From contig OZ245934.1 of assembly GCA_965230005.1 (NCBI GenBank), positions 2,604,001-2,668,000 of the forward strand: 64,000 bases of DNA, read 5' to 3'. Below, piece by piece: positions 34,700 through 42,385 of this stretch. The position numbers and the translations under genes are program-made. The first letter of the stretch is position 1. Each line of letters begins with the position of its first letter. Under the pieces are notes generated by a model, which did no database searches, was not told where the DNA came from, and saw only the letters and a program-made list of their open reading frames with translations. Source of the stretch: SZUA-309 sp965230005. Its GTDB lineage: Bacteria; Pseudomonadota; Gammaproteobacteria; Pseudomonadales; Azotimanducaceae.

Positions 34700-35559
34700 T
34701 GCGCGCACTGCTGATCGCCAACGCCCAGAGTGGCAGTGCAAAGCATCTGCCGCGTTCGGCGCTCAAAGGAGACTGGGTGGATAATCCGGCCTCCGTTACC
34801 CCCGCGCAGGTCCAAGACTACGATCTTCTCGCCCTGTTCGGCGGCGACGGCACCATGCAGATGACCCTAAGTCAGCTGCTGCGCGACTGCGCTCCCGAAG
34901 ACCTGCCGCCTGTCGCCCTGTTGCCCTTCGGCACGACGAACATGAACGCACAGGATCTCAACCGCAGTCGCTCGCGCAGGGCTGCCGTACAGAGCCTCAC
35001 TCGAGTCATTGAGAAGGCACAAATGAGCGTACAGTCACGTCCGCTGCTGAAAGTCCAAGATGGAGACAGGGTCGAGCACGGCTTTTTCTTTGCGCTTGGA
35101 TTCATCGCTGAGACGATTGAGCAATGGAACGAGGAGCGAAAACCCGGCGCTTTCGTGAACAATCTCCGTTCTCTCTGGGCAATGATCAGCGGCCTCACCG
35201 CCAAGCGATCGGCAACAAAGGTGACCCTGAACGCCGATCAGCACGACCTCTATGCCCTCCTGGCCACCACGCTCAATCGACTTCTCTTCGGCGCAAGACC
35301 GTACTGGGGCAGCAGCCGGTCAGGAGACCTGCGCTGCACCTGGGTAGAAGCCGATGCCCCTCAGCTAGCACGGCACGCACCGCACCTGTTGCGTGGACGA
35401 GAGTTTCTGGCCGGTAGACCCGGCTACGAATCACGGGTGTTCGAGGCGCTTGAACTCAAATTTGATGGTCCCTACGTCATCGACGGCGAGATCTTTCATC
35501 CAGGCCCCGAAGGCCTGCGGGTCGGACGCTCAGCACCAGTCGATTGGATCTCGCTCTAA
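34699..35559 (+). CDS. Diacylglycerol kinase-like lipid kinase, probable ceramide kinase
   Basis: This 286-residue protein has the DAGK catalytic fold. LLIANAQSGSAK is the P-loop-like start, LFGGDGTMQMTLSQLL is the ATP-site GGDGT motif, and LLPFGTTNMNAQDLN replaces the usual GTANDFA turn. The C-terminal end GPYVIDGEIFHPGP is the family's DGE element, although the Asp-Gly-Glu is embedded in a non-standard context. Bacterial ceramide kinases such as Caulobacter CpgB belong to this family, and the surrounding sphingolipid genes point the same way. It would make ceramide-1-phosphate. TGATG overlap with the preceding gene; 217 bp follows before the next plus-strand gene. Confidence 0.75.
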   Translation: MRALLIANAQSGSAKHLPRSALKGDWVDNPASVTPAQVQDYDLLALFGGDGTMQMTLSQLLRDCAPEDLPPVALLPFGTTNMNAQDLNRSRSRRAAVQSLTRVIEKAQMSVQSRPLLKVQDGDRVEHGFFFALGFIAETIEQWNEERKPGAFVNNLRSLWAMISGLTAKRSATKVTLNADQHDLYALLATTLNRLLFGARPYWGSSRSGDLRCTWVEADAPQLARHAPHLLRGREFLAGRPGYESRVFEALELKFDGPYVIDGEIFHPGPEGLRVGRSAPVDWISL

Positions 35560-35776
35560 GCAGCTTATAAGTCAGCTTTGTTGTCGATAAAGCTGGCCGC
35601 CTCCCACTCCCCTCTGACCTCTGAAGCCAAGTCTCAAACGCCCCCAGCGCTAGAGTAGAAAGCGTCACGAGGCCCCCGCTTCTGTGACATTTGGATGAAT
35701 CAGAGGAGCCCGGCTGCTACACTCCGCCGCGCTCGAAACCGCCCCATCGCGGGCCCCAACGGAGTCGGAGAACACC

Positions 35777-36556
35777 GTGAAGACAATCATATTGAGCGCT
35801 GGCCAGGGACGCCGTCTGCTGCCGCTGACTGAAGAAACCCCCAAGAGCGTACTGCCCGTCGGCGAGAAGTCGGCCCTCGGTTGGCAGCTTGCCGCCCTCG
35901 AGACTGCAGGGGCCACGGAGGTGGTGGTCGCCACCGGCTTCCACGCCGAAAAGATTCAGGCGGTGGTGGACGAGCACAACGAGCAGGGCGGCATGCCCGT
36001 GCGCACTTCCTACAATCCCTTCTACGCCAACTGCGACAACCTCGGGACCTGCTGGGTCGTCCGCCACGAGATGGACGAGCCGTTCGTGATCATCAACGGC
36101 GACACCATGTTCGAAGCGGAGGTCTACCGCCGCCTGCTGGCTACCGAAGACAAGCATCCGATCACCTTGGTGACGAACACCAAACCTGCCTACGACAGCG
36201 ACGACATGAAGGTAATCGCAGCAGGCTCCGACTTGAAGCGCGTCGGCAAGAAGCTCCAGGCCGATCATGTGACCCACGAGTCCATCGGCATGATCCGCTT
36301 CAACGAGGCTGGTGCCGCCCGCTTCGTGCAGAAAACTGAGTCGCTCATGCAGCACGAGTCGACGCTGGCACGCTGGTATCTGTCCGCCGTGGACGAACTG
36401 GCTGCCGACAAGCTGGTGGGCATCTGCGACATCACCGGTCTCGGCTGGTGCGAGCTCGACGACAAGGACGACCTCGCCCACGCCAATCGTGTGGTGCCGA
36501 GCTGGTGGGAGCGCGTGGCTCCGCTGCGCAAAGAGAGCCCGGTCAAAAAAGCCTGA
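35777..36556 (+). CDS. LicC-like NTP transferase
   Basis: This 259-residue protein carries the nucleotidyltransferase signature ILSAGQGRRLLPLTEETPKS (residues 4-23), followed by VLPVGEKSAL. INGDTMFEAEVYRRLL is the metal-binding DTMF region. Related proteins make CDP-choline, UDP-sugars or dTDP-sugars. LicC-type phosphocholine cytidylyltransferases are the best guess because the gene sits inside a phospholipid-like head-group island and is short. GTG start with GGAG 6 nt upstream. A 25-nt perfect hairpin lies 7 nt after its stop. Substrate and nucleotide are not certain. Confidence 0.75.
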   Translation: MKTIILSAGQGRRLLPLTEETPKSVLPVGEKSALGWQLAALETAGATEVVVATGFHAEKIQAVVDEHNEQGGMPVRTSYNPFYANCDNLGTCWVVRHEMDEPFVIINGDTMFEAEVYRRLLATEDKHPITLVTNTKPAYDSDDMKVIAAGSDLKRVGKKLQADHVTHESIGMIRFNEAGAARFVQKTESLMQHESTLARWYLSAVDELAADKLVGICDITGLGWCELDDKDDLAHANRVVPSWWERVAPLRKESPVKKA

Positions 36557-36563
36557 TCCCCCA

Positions 36564-36588
36564 GGGCTCCGCCGCGCAGGCGGAGCCC
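36564..36588. terminator. Perfect hairpin, terminator-like without a U-tract
   Basis: GGGCTCCGCC pairs perfectly with GGCGGAGCCC around a 5-nt GCGCA loop. It starts 7 nt after the LicC-like stop. No T-run follows on the plus strand, and on the minus strand the nearest T-run is about 12 nt away. It may be an mRNA 3' stabiliser or a weak terminator. Confidence 0.4.
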
Positions 36589-36759
36589 ATGCGCACGCCA
36601 ACGCAGCAATTCCATTTACCTGCTGACCAACCCGAGTTCCCGCTGATCCACGCGGGATGGCGCCGCGCCCGCTCCGGCTCCCAAGCACGCTCAGTCCAGC
36701 CTCTTGCAGCTTCCGATGCAGCCCGTCTACATTGAACGTCCCCGCTGACGGAGCCTGTC

Positions 36760-37188
36760 GTGAATCAGACCATCACCAAGTTCGGCTACCCGGACACCCT
36801 GATCAGAGAGTACGAGCACTGGGTGGTGCTGCTCCGGCCGGCGCAAGCCACGCTCGGGGCGCTGATCCTCGCCTGCAAAGACGAGGCACAGAAGTACTCG
36901 GAGATCTCCGCCGCCGCCTTCACAGAGATGGGAACGGTCGTTGGCGATATCGAGAAAGCCCTCGGCGCCCTGTTCCCCTACCAGAAGCTCAACTACCTGA
37001 TGCTGATGATGGTCGATCCGGACGTGCACTATCATGTGCTGCCCCGCTACGAGATCGAACAGAGCTACGGCGAGGCCACCTTCACCGACCCGGGCTGGCC
37101 GGGCCCGCCAAATGTCGGCCACGATAATGAAGCGCCGGACGCTGTGAAGGCGCAGTTGATCGCCGACATTCAGGCCGCGATGGGTTGA
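36760..37188 (+). CDS. HIT-family protein with altered first histidine
   Basis: This 142-residue protein has the histidine triad fold. PDVHYHVLPRYE near residue 88 corresponds to the HIT signature H-x-H-x-H-x-x; here the first His is Asp while the catalytic middle and third His remain. Upstream LNYLMLMMVDPD and the Pro-rich end of the domain match a subgroup of HIT proteins. HIT proteins hydrolyse nucleotide-linked esters such as ApnA or nucleoside phosphoramidates, or transfer NMP groups. GTG start with GGAG 6 nt upstream. It follows the LicC-like gene by 203 bp, and could process a nucleotide-activated head group, but that is only positional. Confidence 0.68.
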   Translation: MNQTITKFGYPDTLIREYEHWVVLLRPAQATLGALILACKDEAQKYSEISAAAFTEMGTVVGDIEKALGALFPYQKLNYLMLMMVDPDVHYHVLPRYEIEQSYGEATFTDPGWPGPPNVGHDNEAPDAVKAQLIADIQAAMG

Positions 37189-37210
37189 GATCGCCTGAAC
37201 GGTGGGTAGC

Positions 37211-37259
37211 AGCGGGCGTAAACAGAGATCGAAGGTCGCAAGGACCTATTTCGCCCGCT
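37211..37259. repeat. Nested inverted repeat between convergent genes
   Basis: An outer 8-bp pair (AGCGGGCG at 37211-37218 and CGCCCGCT at 37252-37259) encloses an inner 5-bp hairpin (AGGTC/GACCT, loop GCAAG). It spans the gap after the HIT gene and the last codons of the LptA-like gene. It may act as a bidirectional terminator, but there is no T-run. Confidence 0.35.
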
Positions 37260-37773
37260 CCAGCACCATCTCCACCCCGTCCGTCCCGCTCGACCTCAGC
37301 CGTTCCTGGCCCACGTCATAGACGATTTCCGAGCTCTTCATGGAGAGGTCCTCTCCGGAAAGCTCCGCTTCACCAATCAGGACGAGCACGTCTGCATCGC
37401 GCTGGTACTCGATGGTCAGGCCGTTGCCGAGGATCGTGGACTCACCATCAAAAATCACCAGTCGAGCCGGTGCACCGCGGGCGACGATGCGCTCCGGATC
37501 GTCCAGAGCGCCGTGCAGATCGGCTTCGTCTGAGCGCAATTCCCACTCCGGAGAGATCAGCTCGAAGTCACCGGCGAAGTGCAGGACCTTAGCCCCGTCG
37601 GGCTCTTCCCAGGCCCGGTCGGCGCGGATTACTATTGTCTCCTTGTCGTCAGCAGGTTCGTTGACGGTTTCGGCGCCGGTGCCGTTCACCTCTGCCGTTG
37701 CCGTCATAGCGGCCAACAGCGACAGGGCAACGATGCGCAGCATACCCGGGCGCCGGGCACCAAGGCGCGGCAT
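37246..37773 (-). CDS. LptA/OstA-like periplasmic protein
   Basis: This 175-residue protein has a signal peptide (RRPGMLRIVALSLLAAMTATA) and then an OstA/LptA-type beta-jelly-roll domain. Repeated short strands include ETIVIRADRAWEEPD, HFAGDFELISPEWELRSDEA, ILGNGLTIEYQRDADVLVLI and SEIVYDVGQERLRSS. LptA bridges inner and outer membranes in LPS export. Here it is next to LptF/LptG homologues inside a ceramide lipid island rather than beside lptC and lptB. The start is ATG 37773, giving a charged N-region; an inner ATG at 37743 is possible. It diverges from lptF, with 182 bp between start codons, and ends convergent with the HIT gene. Confidence 0.75.
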   Translation of the reverse strand: MPRLGARRPGMLRIVALSLLAAMTATAEVNGTGAETVNEPADDKETIVIRADRAWEEPDGAKVLHFAGDFELISPEWELRSDEADLHGALDDPERIVARGAPARLVIFDGESTILGNGLTIEYQRDADVLVLIGEAELSGEDLSMKSSEIVYDVGQERLRSSGTDGVEMVLERAK

Positions 37774-37955
37774 AATGGCCCACGCTCCGGACGAGGAAAG
37801 TAGCCGGTGCAAACCCGCAACCCCCCGCGAAGAGACTCTGTCCTGAACTGCCATTCGATCCAAAACGCAACCAGCTTTCGATTTCGAGCCGGGATGATAG
37901 CAGGGCAAAGCTCGACGGGCGCTGAACGGCGGTGTCTGCTCGAGCGCATGTACCG

Positions 37956-39107
37956 ATGATCATCGACCGTTACCTGCTCCGCGAGGTTGCCACACCGTTT
38001 CTCGCGATCACCTTCGCTCTGACGACCCTCTACGTCACCTTCAGTCTGACGCGCTACCTCACGGACGCGACGGAGGGTGTCCTGGCTGCGGACGCCGTGT
38101 TTACGCTGACCATGCTGCGGGCGCTCATCGCCCTGGAGATGCTGTTACCCGTGGCGCTCTACATCGGCCTCATGGTTGCCCTCGGCCGTTTCTATTCGGA
38201 TTGGGAAATCACTGCCATGCGCGCGAGCGGCATCAGCGAGCGCCGCATCATTGTGCCGATCCTGTCGCTCGCCGGGATCATCGGCCTCGTCATCGCCGTG
38301 CTGTCGCTCTGGGCACGACCCTGGGCCTACAACGAGCTCTACGAGTTTCAGGCCCAGGCGAAAGCCTTCAACGATCTCGCCGAACTCCAGGCCGGGCGCT
38401 TTCACTTCGATGAAAAGCGCGATCGCGTCGTGTTCATGGATGCGCGGGAAGGTCCCGACGCTCTCACGGGCCTTTTCGTCCGGAGCCGTGATGCAAGCGG
38501 CACTCAAGTGATTTCTGCCACGTCCGGCACCTTCGAAGCCTATGCCCGGGCCGACGCCCACCGCCTCGACGTCTACGATGCACAGGTCTTCCGCATCGCC
38601 GATCGCGCCAGCAACGATGCCGCTCTGGAGGAGAACGGCAGCGAGGCAGACGGCAGCCTCCTGGCAGACGGCGATGTTGCGGATGGCAGCACGGAGGCCG
38701 CAGAGGAAAGCACCTACAACCTCGTTGGGGAATTCAACGAGTTCAGCCTCTGGCTGCCCACGGCCATTCCGGAACCGGTGGGGTTCAAGCCGAAGCGCAT
38801 GAGCAACTCGGAACTCGCCAGTTCCTTCGCACCGGATGCAAGAGCCGAGCTGCAGTGGCGTCAGTCCACGGCTTTGTCAGCGCTGCTCCTGGCGCTCCTG
38901 GCCGTACCCCTCTCACGCACGCAGCCTCGACGCGGCCGCTATTCGAAGATCCTCCTGGCCGTGGTCATCTACGCCCTCTACTACAACCTGCTGGGTGTCG
39001 CCCGCACCAGCGTCGAACAGGAAGCCATCCCCTATCTCTGGTGGGCGCCCGGACTCCTGGCCGCCGTGGTGCTCATTGCATTCCTCACCGGGAGGCGCGC
39101 AAGTTGA
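37956..39107 (+). CDS. lptF: LptF-family permease
   Basis: This 383-residue YjgP/YjgQ-family protein starts MIIDRYLLREVATPFLAITF, then has hydrophobic helices including LYVTFSLTRYL and IALEMLLPVALYIGLMVALG. EITAMRASGISERRIIVPIL is the coupling-helix motif that contacts LptB. A periplasmic jelly-roll follows (about residues 125-285), then three C-terminal helices. LptF normally forms the LPS-extracting ABC core with LptG and LptB. An acidic, low-complexity insert (NGSEADGSLLADGDVADGST) sits in the periplasmic domain and looks lineage-specific. The ATG start is chosen at 37956; a GTG 24 nt earlier is possible. LptG begins on its stop codon (TTGA overlap). Confidence 0.85.
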   Translation: MIIDRYLLREVATPFLAITFALTTLYVTFSLTRYLTDATEGVLAADAVFTLTMLRALIALEMLLPVALYIGLMVALGRFYSDWEITAMRASGISERRIIVPILSLAGIIGLVIAVLSLWARPWAYNELYEFQAQAKAFNDLAELQAGRFHFDEKRDRVVFMDAREGPDALTGLFVRSRDASGTQVISATSGTFEAYARADAHRLDVYDAQVFRIADRASNDAALEENGSEADGSLLADGDVADGSTEAAEESTYNLVGEFNEFSLWLPTAIPEPVGFKPKRMSNSELASSFAPDARAELQWRQSTALSALLLALLAVPLSRTQPRRGRYSKILLAVVIYALYYNLLGVARTSVEQEAIPYLWWAPGLLAAVVLIAFLTGRRAS

Positions 39108-40168
39108 ACATCGACCGCTACCTCATGCTCTCGATGATCCGCGGCGGTGTGCCGATCCTCGGTCTGCTGCTCGGACTCTTCGCCTTTCTCACCCTGGCTG
39201 AAGAGCTCGAAGACGTGGGTACCGGCAACTTCGAGGTCATCGATGCTCTGAACGTCATGGTGCTGTCCCTGCCGAAGATTGCCCTCGAGCTCCTCCCCGT
39301 CACGAGCCTCATCGGTGTGCTCGTGGGCCTCGGCACCCTGGCAAGCCAGCAGGAGCTCATTGCCCTGCGCGCGGCAGGCTGGTCCAACTACCGCATTGCC
39401 CGCCCCGTGCTGACCCTGGCCCTGCTCATCATCGTCACGGCTGCGACAACGCAGCAGTGGCTCATTCCAGTGCTCGAACATCAGATCGCCAACCTCCGGG
39501 CAGAAGCGCTGGTGGACGCGGAACTCGAAGGTCAGGACTCGGAGTTCTGGACCCGCAACGAAGGTCAGATCGTGCGCATCGGCAGCGTGCAGTTCGGCCT
39601 CATGCCGACGGACGTGGAGATCTATCAGCGCGATGAGCGCGGCCACGTACAGACCCTGCTGCAGGCTGCCCGCGCGGACATCGTCAACAACGACACCTGG
39701 CAGCTATGGGACGTGACGGTCACTGAGATCAGCACCAGCGGCACGGAGGTCAGCCGCCGCGAGCAGCAGCTCTGGACCAGCGTGCTGAATCCCAATCAGA
39801 TGGCCACCATCATCACCACGGCAGGCGCGCTGGCTCCCACGGACCTGATCCAGTACATCAATCATCTCGAAGAAAACGCCCTCGACAGCCACCGCTACCG
39901 GCTCGTGCTCTGGCAACAGCTGAGCCTGCCCATCGGCATCCTCGGGATGGCGCTGCTCGGGGTGCCGTTCGTGGTCGGGTCGACGCGGGCCATGGCCGCA
40001 GGCTCCCGCATCAGCATCGGCATCGTGATCGGGATTCTTTTCTATCTCGCCGAGCGCACGATCGGTCAGCTGGCTCTGCTCTACAATCTGCCGCCGCTAC
40101 CGCTGGCCATGGGGCCCGATCTGCTGATCCTGGCGCTTGCGATCTACGCCCTCAGCCGCGCCCGCTGA
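39104..40168 (+). CDS. lptG: LptG-family permease
   Basis: This 354-residue partner of the LptF protein has N-terminal helices (LNIDRYLMLSMIRGGVPILG and GLFAFLTLAEELEDVG), the VTSLIGVLVGLGTLASQQEL motif and the coupling helix ELIALRAAGWSNYRIARPVL. A periplasmic jelly-roll follows, then C-terminal helices that include LPIGILGMALLGVPFVVG. TTG is the start, with GGAGG 8 nt upstream and a TTGA overlap with lptF. Its end overlaps the convergent metallophosphoesterase by 17 bp. If the genome has another lptFG pair elsewhere, this one would be a dedicated exporter for the island's lipid. Confidence 0.85.
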   Translation: MNIDRYLMLSMIRGGVPILGLLLGLFAFLTLAEELEDVGTGNFEVIDALNVMVLSLPKIALELLPVTSLIGVLVGLGTLASQQELIALRAAGWSNYRIARPVLTLALLIIVTAATTQQWLIPVLEHQIANLRAEALVDAELEGQDSEFWTRNEGQIVRIGSVQFGLMPTDVEIYQRDERGHVQTLLQAARADIVNNDTWQLWDVTVTEISTSGTEVSRREQQLWTSVLNPNQMATIITTAGALAPTDLIQYINHLEENALDSHRYRLVLWQQLSLPIGILGMALLGVPFVVGSTRAMAAGSRISIGIVIGILFYLAERTIGQLALLYNLPPLPLAMGPDLLILALAIYALSRAR

Positions 40169-41024
40169 CGCGTCTCTCAACGCGCCAGCACTCCGTTTCC
40201 AGCACCTCAAAAGCCCCGTTGGCGCGCTCGTGCCGCGACATCTCGACGATCCAGCCGTCGTCTTCCGGCGCGATCTCGAAAGCGCGGAAGCTGGCCTGTT
40301 CCGCGGAGGCAGGCGCCGTGCAGAAGATTCTCGCCCCGAGCTGCTCGGAGCGCTGGTTGCGGTGGCGATGGCCGTGCAGCACAAGATCCACGGGCTGACG
40401 CCGAAGCACTTCTGCGAGGGCCGGAGCGTCGGTCAGTCGCTTGCGCCACTGAATCATGCCCGGCAACGGCGGATGATGCAGATACAGAAGCCGGAAGCTG
40501 TCTGCCCTCGCTTCGAGTCCACGCTCGAGCGCATGGAGCTGTTCCGGGCCCAGGCGGCCGGCTGCTGAGAGCGGAGCGGTCGGTACCGCCGACGACAGTC
40601 CAAAAAGTGCCACCCCCCCTTCCTGACGGATCGCCGGATAGTCCCGGGCGCCACCCGGAGGCAGATAGTCGGCCCACGCTGCTTCGAGAGCCGGCCAGGA
40701 CTCAGCGGCATAGCTGTCGTGGTTCCCGGGCACGAAGGCGATCCGTTCCCGGGGCGCAAGCTCATTGAGCCAGCGGCGGGCTTCGTCGATCTCCTCCGGT
40801 GTGCCGATCTGCGTGAGATCACCTGTGACCACAATCAGATCGGGAGCCAGCCGGGACAGCTCTTCCTGGAGGCTGTCGAGCCAGATTCGACGGAGGCTGT
40901 GGCGCCGCTTCCGGGACCAGGACAGATAACCGAGAAAGCGCTTACCGCCATGGCTGCGCCCGAGCAGGCTGCCCATGGGCGGCGGTGTCGTCAGGTGCGG
41001 ATCCGTGAGATGGACGAGTTTCAC
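40152..41024 (-). CDS. Calcineurin-like metallophosphoesterase of the lipid operon
   Basis: This 290-residue protein has a complete phosphoesterase metal site: LVHLTDPHL at the N-terminus, VVTGDLTQIG, FVPGNHDSY, LYLHHPPLP and LHGHRHRNQ. It is of the Icc/CpdA-like type. The GTG at 41024 is the start because the frame 5' of it lies inside the flippase gene. It is the last gene of the eight-gene lipid operon, 4 nt after the flippase stop. A plausible role is removal of a terminal phosphate from the lipid head group, by analogy with PGP phosphatases, but this is inference. It ends within the lptG 3' end. Confidence 0.82.
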   Translation of the reverse strand: MKLVHLTDPHLTTPPPMGSLLGRSHGGKRFLGYLSWSRKRRHSLRRIWLDSLQEELSRLAPDLIVVTGDLTQIGTPEEIDEARRWLNELAPRERIAFVPGNHDSYAAESWPALEAAWADYLPPGGARDYPAIRQEGGVALFGLSSAVPTAPLSAAGRLGPEQLHALERGLEARADSFRLLYLHHPPLPGMIQWRKRLTDAPALAEVLRRQPVDLVLHGHRHRNQRSEQLGARIFCTAPASAEQASFRAFEIAPEDDGWIVEMSRHERANGAFEVLETECWRVERRVSGRG

Positions 41025-41028
41025 CGTC

Positions 41029-42372
41029 TCAGGCCTCGCTCGGCGCCGGCGCCGCGCTCCCGATCTCCCGCAGTCGAGCACGACAGCCACGCTGCACGAG
41101 ATAGCCGCCACCAAGGAAGGTGATGACGCCCGAGAGTATCGTTGCGACGCCGATGCCATTCAGACCGAAGAGTTCGGCGAAGGCGAGAAATGCCATCAGA
41201 TAGACGCTGGTCGCCAGTATCTGCACATTCAGGAGCGCGCGCGCTTTACCCATCACATAGCCCGCCGGCCGGAAGGCAGCACCCGCGAGCTCCACGGAGG
41301 CACCAAGCAGCAGGAGGGTCAGCAGCATGCCTGCTGCGCCGAAGTCCGCACCGGCCAGTGCCACCAGAAGCGGTTCTGCTGCCAGGAGAGAAACGAGCAC
41401 CACAGCGAGTCCAACCCCGGCGGTAATGGCCCCGGTCCGCCAGGTCACCCGCACGAAACGCGGCACATCGTTCAGCCAGAGACGGGCAAGATCCGGAAAC
41501 ACGACCTGTCGGAGCAGCACAACCGGCTTGGCGAGCACTTCAGCCAGCTCCCGGGCGAAGGCAAAGAGCGCGGCGCCCGCGGGACCCAGCAGCGTACCCG
41601 CCAGGAGCGTGGCAGCCTGCTTGGGCGCCGCATCGAGGGTGCCCTGCCAGTACGTTGTATAGAGAAAGCTCCGCATCTCCTGCCGGTCGAGCGTCAGGGG
41701 CTCCCTGCGCACGTCGCCGTAGTAGCGATTGAAGGCGCGATAGGCGCGCCACCAGGAGTACACATGCTCCACGAGATACGCCAGGCCCCAGATCAACACG
41801 TAGTAAACGGCATTGCCGGCTTGGGGCGTGAGCTGCAGGACCAGCACCCCCATGAGCTTCAACGCCGGGCCAACGGCCAGCTGCGCGGACAGCGCACCAA
41901 ACCGGTCGAGCAGGCGCAGCGTGCCGCGGGCTGTCCCCGTCACAGACACGAGCACCACCCCGAGATAAACATAGGCCGGGCTCTGCAGATCAGCCGGGAG
42001 GCCGAAGCGCTCCGTCAGGAAAAGCAGACAGACAAGCCCCACCAGGGCAGACAGGCCACCGGCGATGAGATCGATACGTGCCAGACGCAGGATCAGCCCT
42101 TTGAGCTCGCCGATGCGCTGATCTTCCGCGAGCGGTACCCCGTAACGGATCACGGACTCGGAGGTCTTGACGTTGCAGAGCTGGCGGATGAAAAGCGCCG
42201 CCGCGTGAATCATCACCACGAGGCCGAACTCTGCGGCGCCCAGTGCCCGGGCCGCCACCGCCGTCGCCGCCAGTGCTAAAAGCGCACCGGCGGTGCGCCC
42301 ACCGGCCAGCCAGCTGAAGTTGGTGAGCAGCCGCCGGGTACGGCCCGGCCGCTCTACCACCGGGGGATTCAT
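41029..42372 (-). CDS. MOP-superfamily flippase (Wzx/MurJ-like)
   Basis: This 447-residue polytopic membrane protein has twelve or more predicted helices and the pattern of polysaccharide or oligosaccharide flippases: LTNFSWLAGGRTAGALLALA near the start, then AARALGAAEFGLVVMI (the typical Wzx box), and NRYYGDVRREPLTL between helices. Canonical members flip undecaprenyl-linked sugars. Because the gene lies between a Tam41-like nucleotidyltransferase and a phosphoesterase, one candidate cargo is the ceramide lipid itself. ATG start; 13 nt after the Tam41-like gene. Confidence 0.82.
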   Translation of the reverse strand: MNPPVVERPGRTRRLLTNFSWLAGGRTAGALLALAATAVAARALGAAEFGLVVMIHAAALFIRQLCNVKTSESVIRYGVPLAEDQRIGELKGLILRLARIDLIAGGLSALVGLVCLLFLTERFGLPADLQSPAYVYLGVVLVSVTGTARGTLRLLDRFGALSAQLAVGPALKLMGVLVLQLTPQAGNAVYYVLIWGLAYLVEHVYSWWRAYRAFNRYYGDVRREPLTLDRQEMRSFLYTTYWQGTLDAAPKQAATLLAGTLLGPAGAALFAFARELAEVLAKPVVLLRQVVFPDLARLWLNDVPRFVRVTWRTGAITAGVGLAVVLVSLLAAEPLLVALAGADFGAAGMLLTLLLLGASVELAGAAFRPAGYVMGKARALLNVQILATSVYLMAFLAFAELFGLNGIGVATILSGVITFLGGGYLVQRGCRARLREIGSAAPAPSEA

Positions 42373-42385
42373 TTGAATGCCCCGG

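Noticed and set aside
35571..35597. An AGCTTT...AAAGCT hairpin after the DAGK-like gene.
   Set aside because: The stem is short with a 9-nt loop and has no T-run; too weak to call a terminator.
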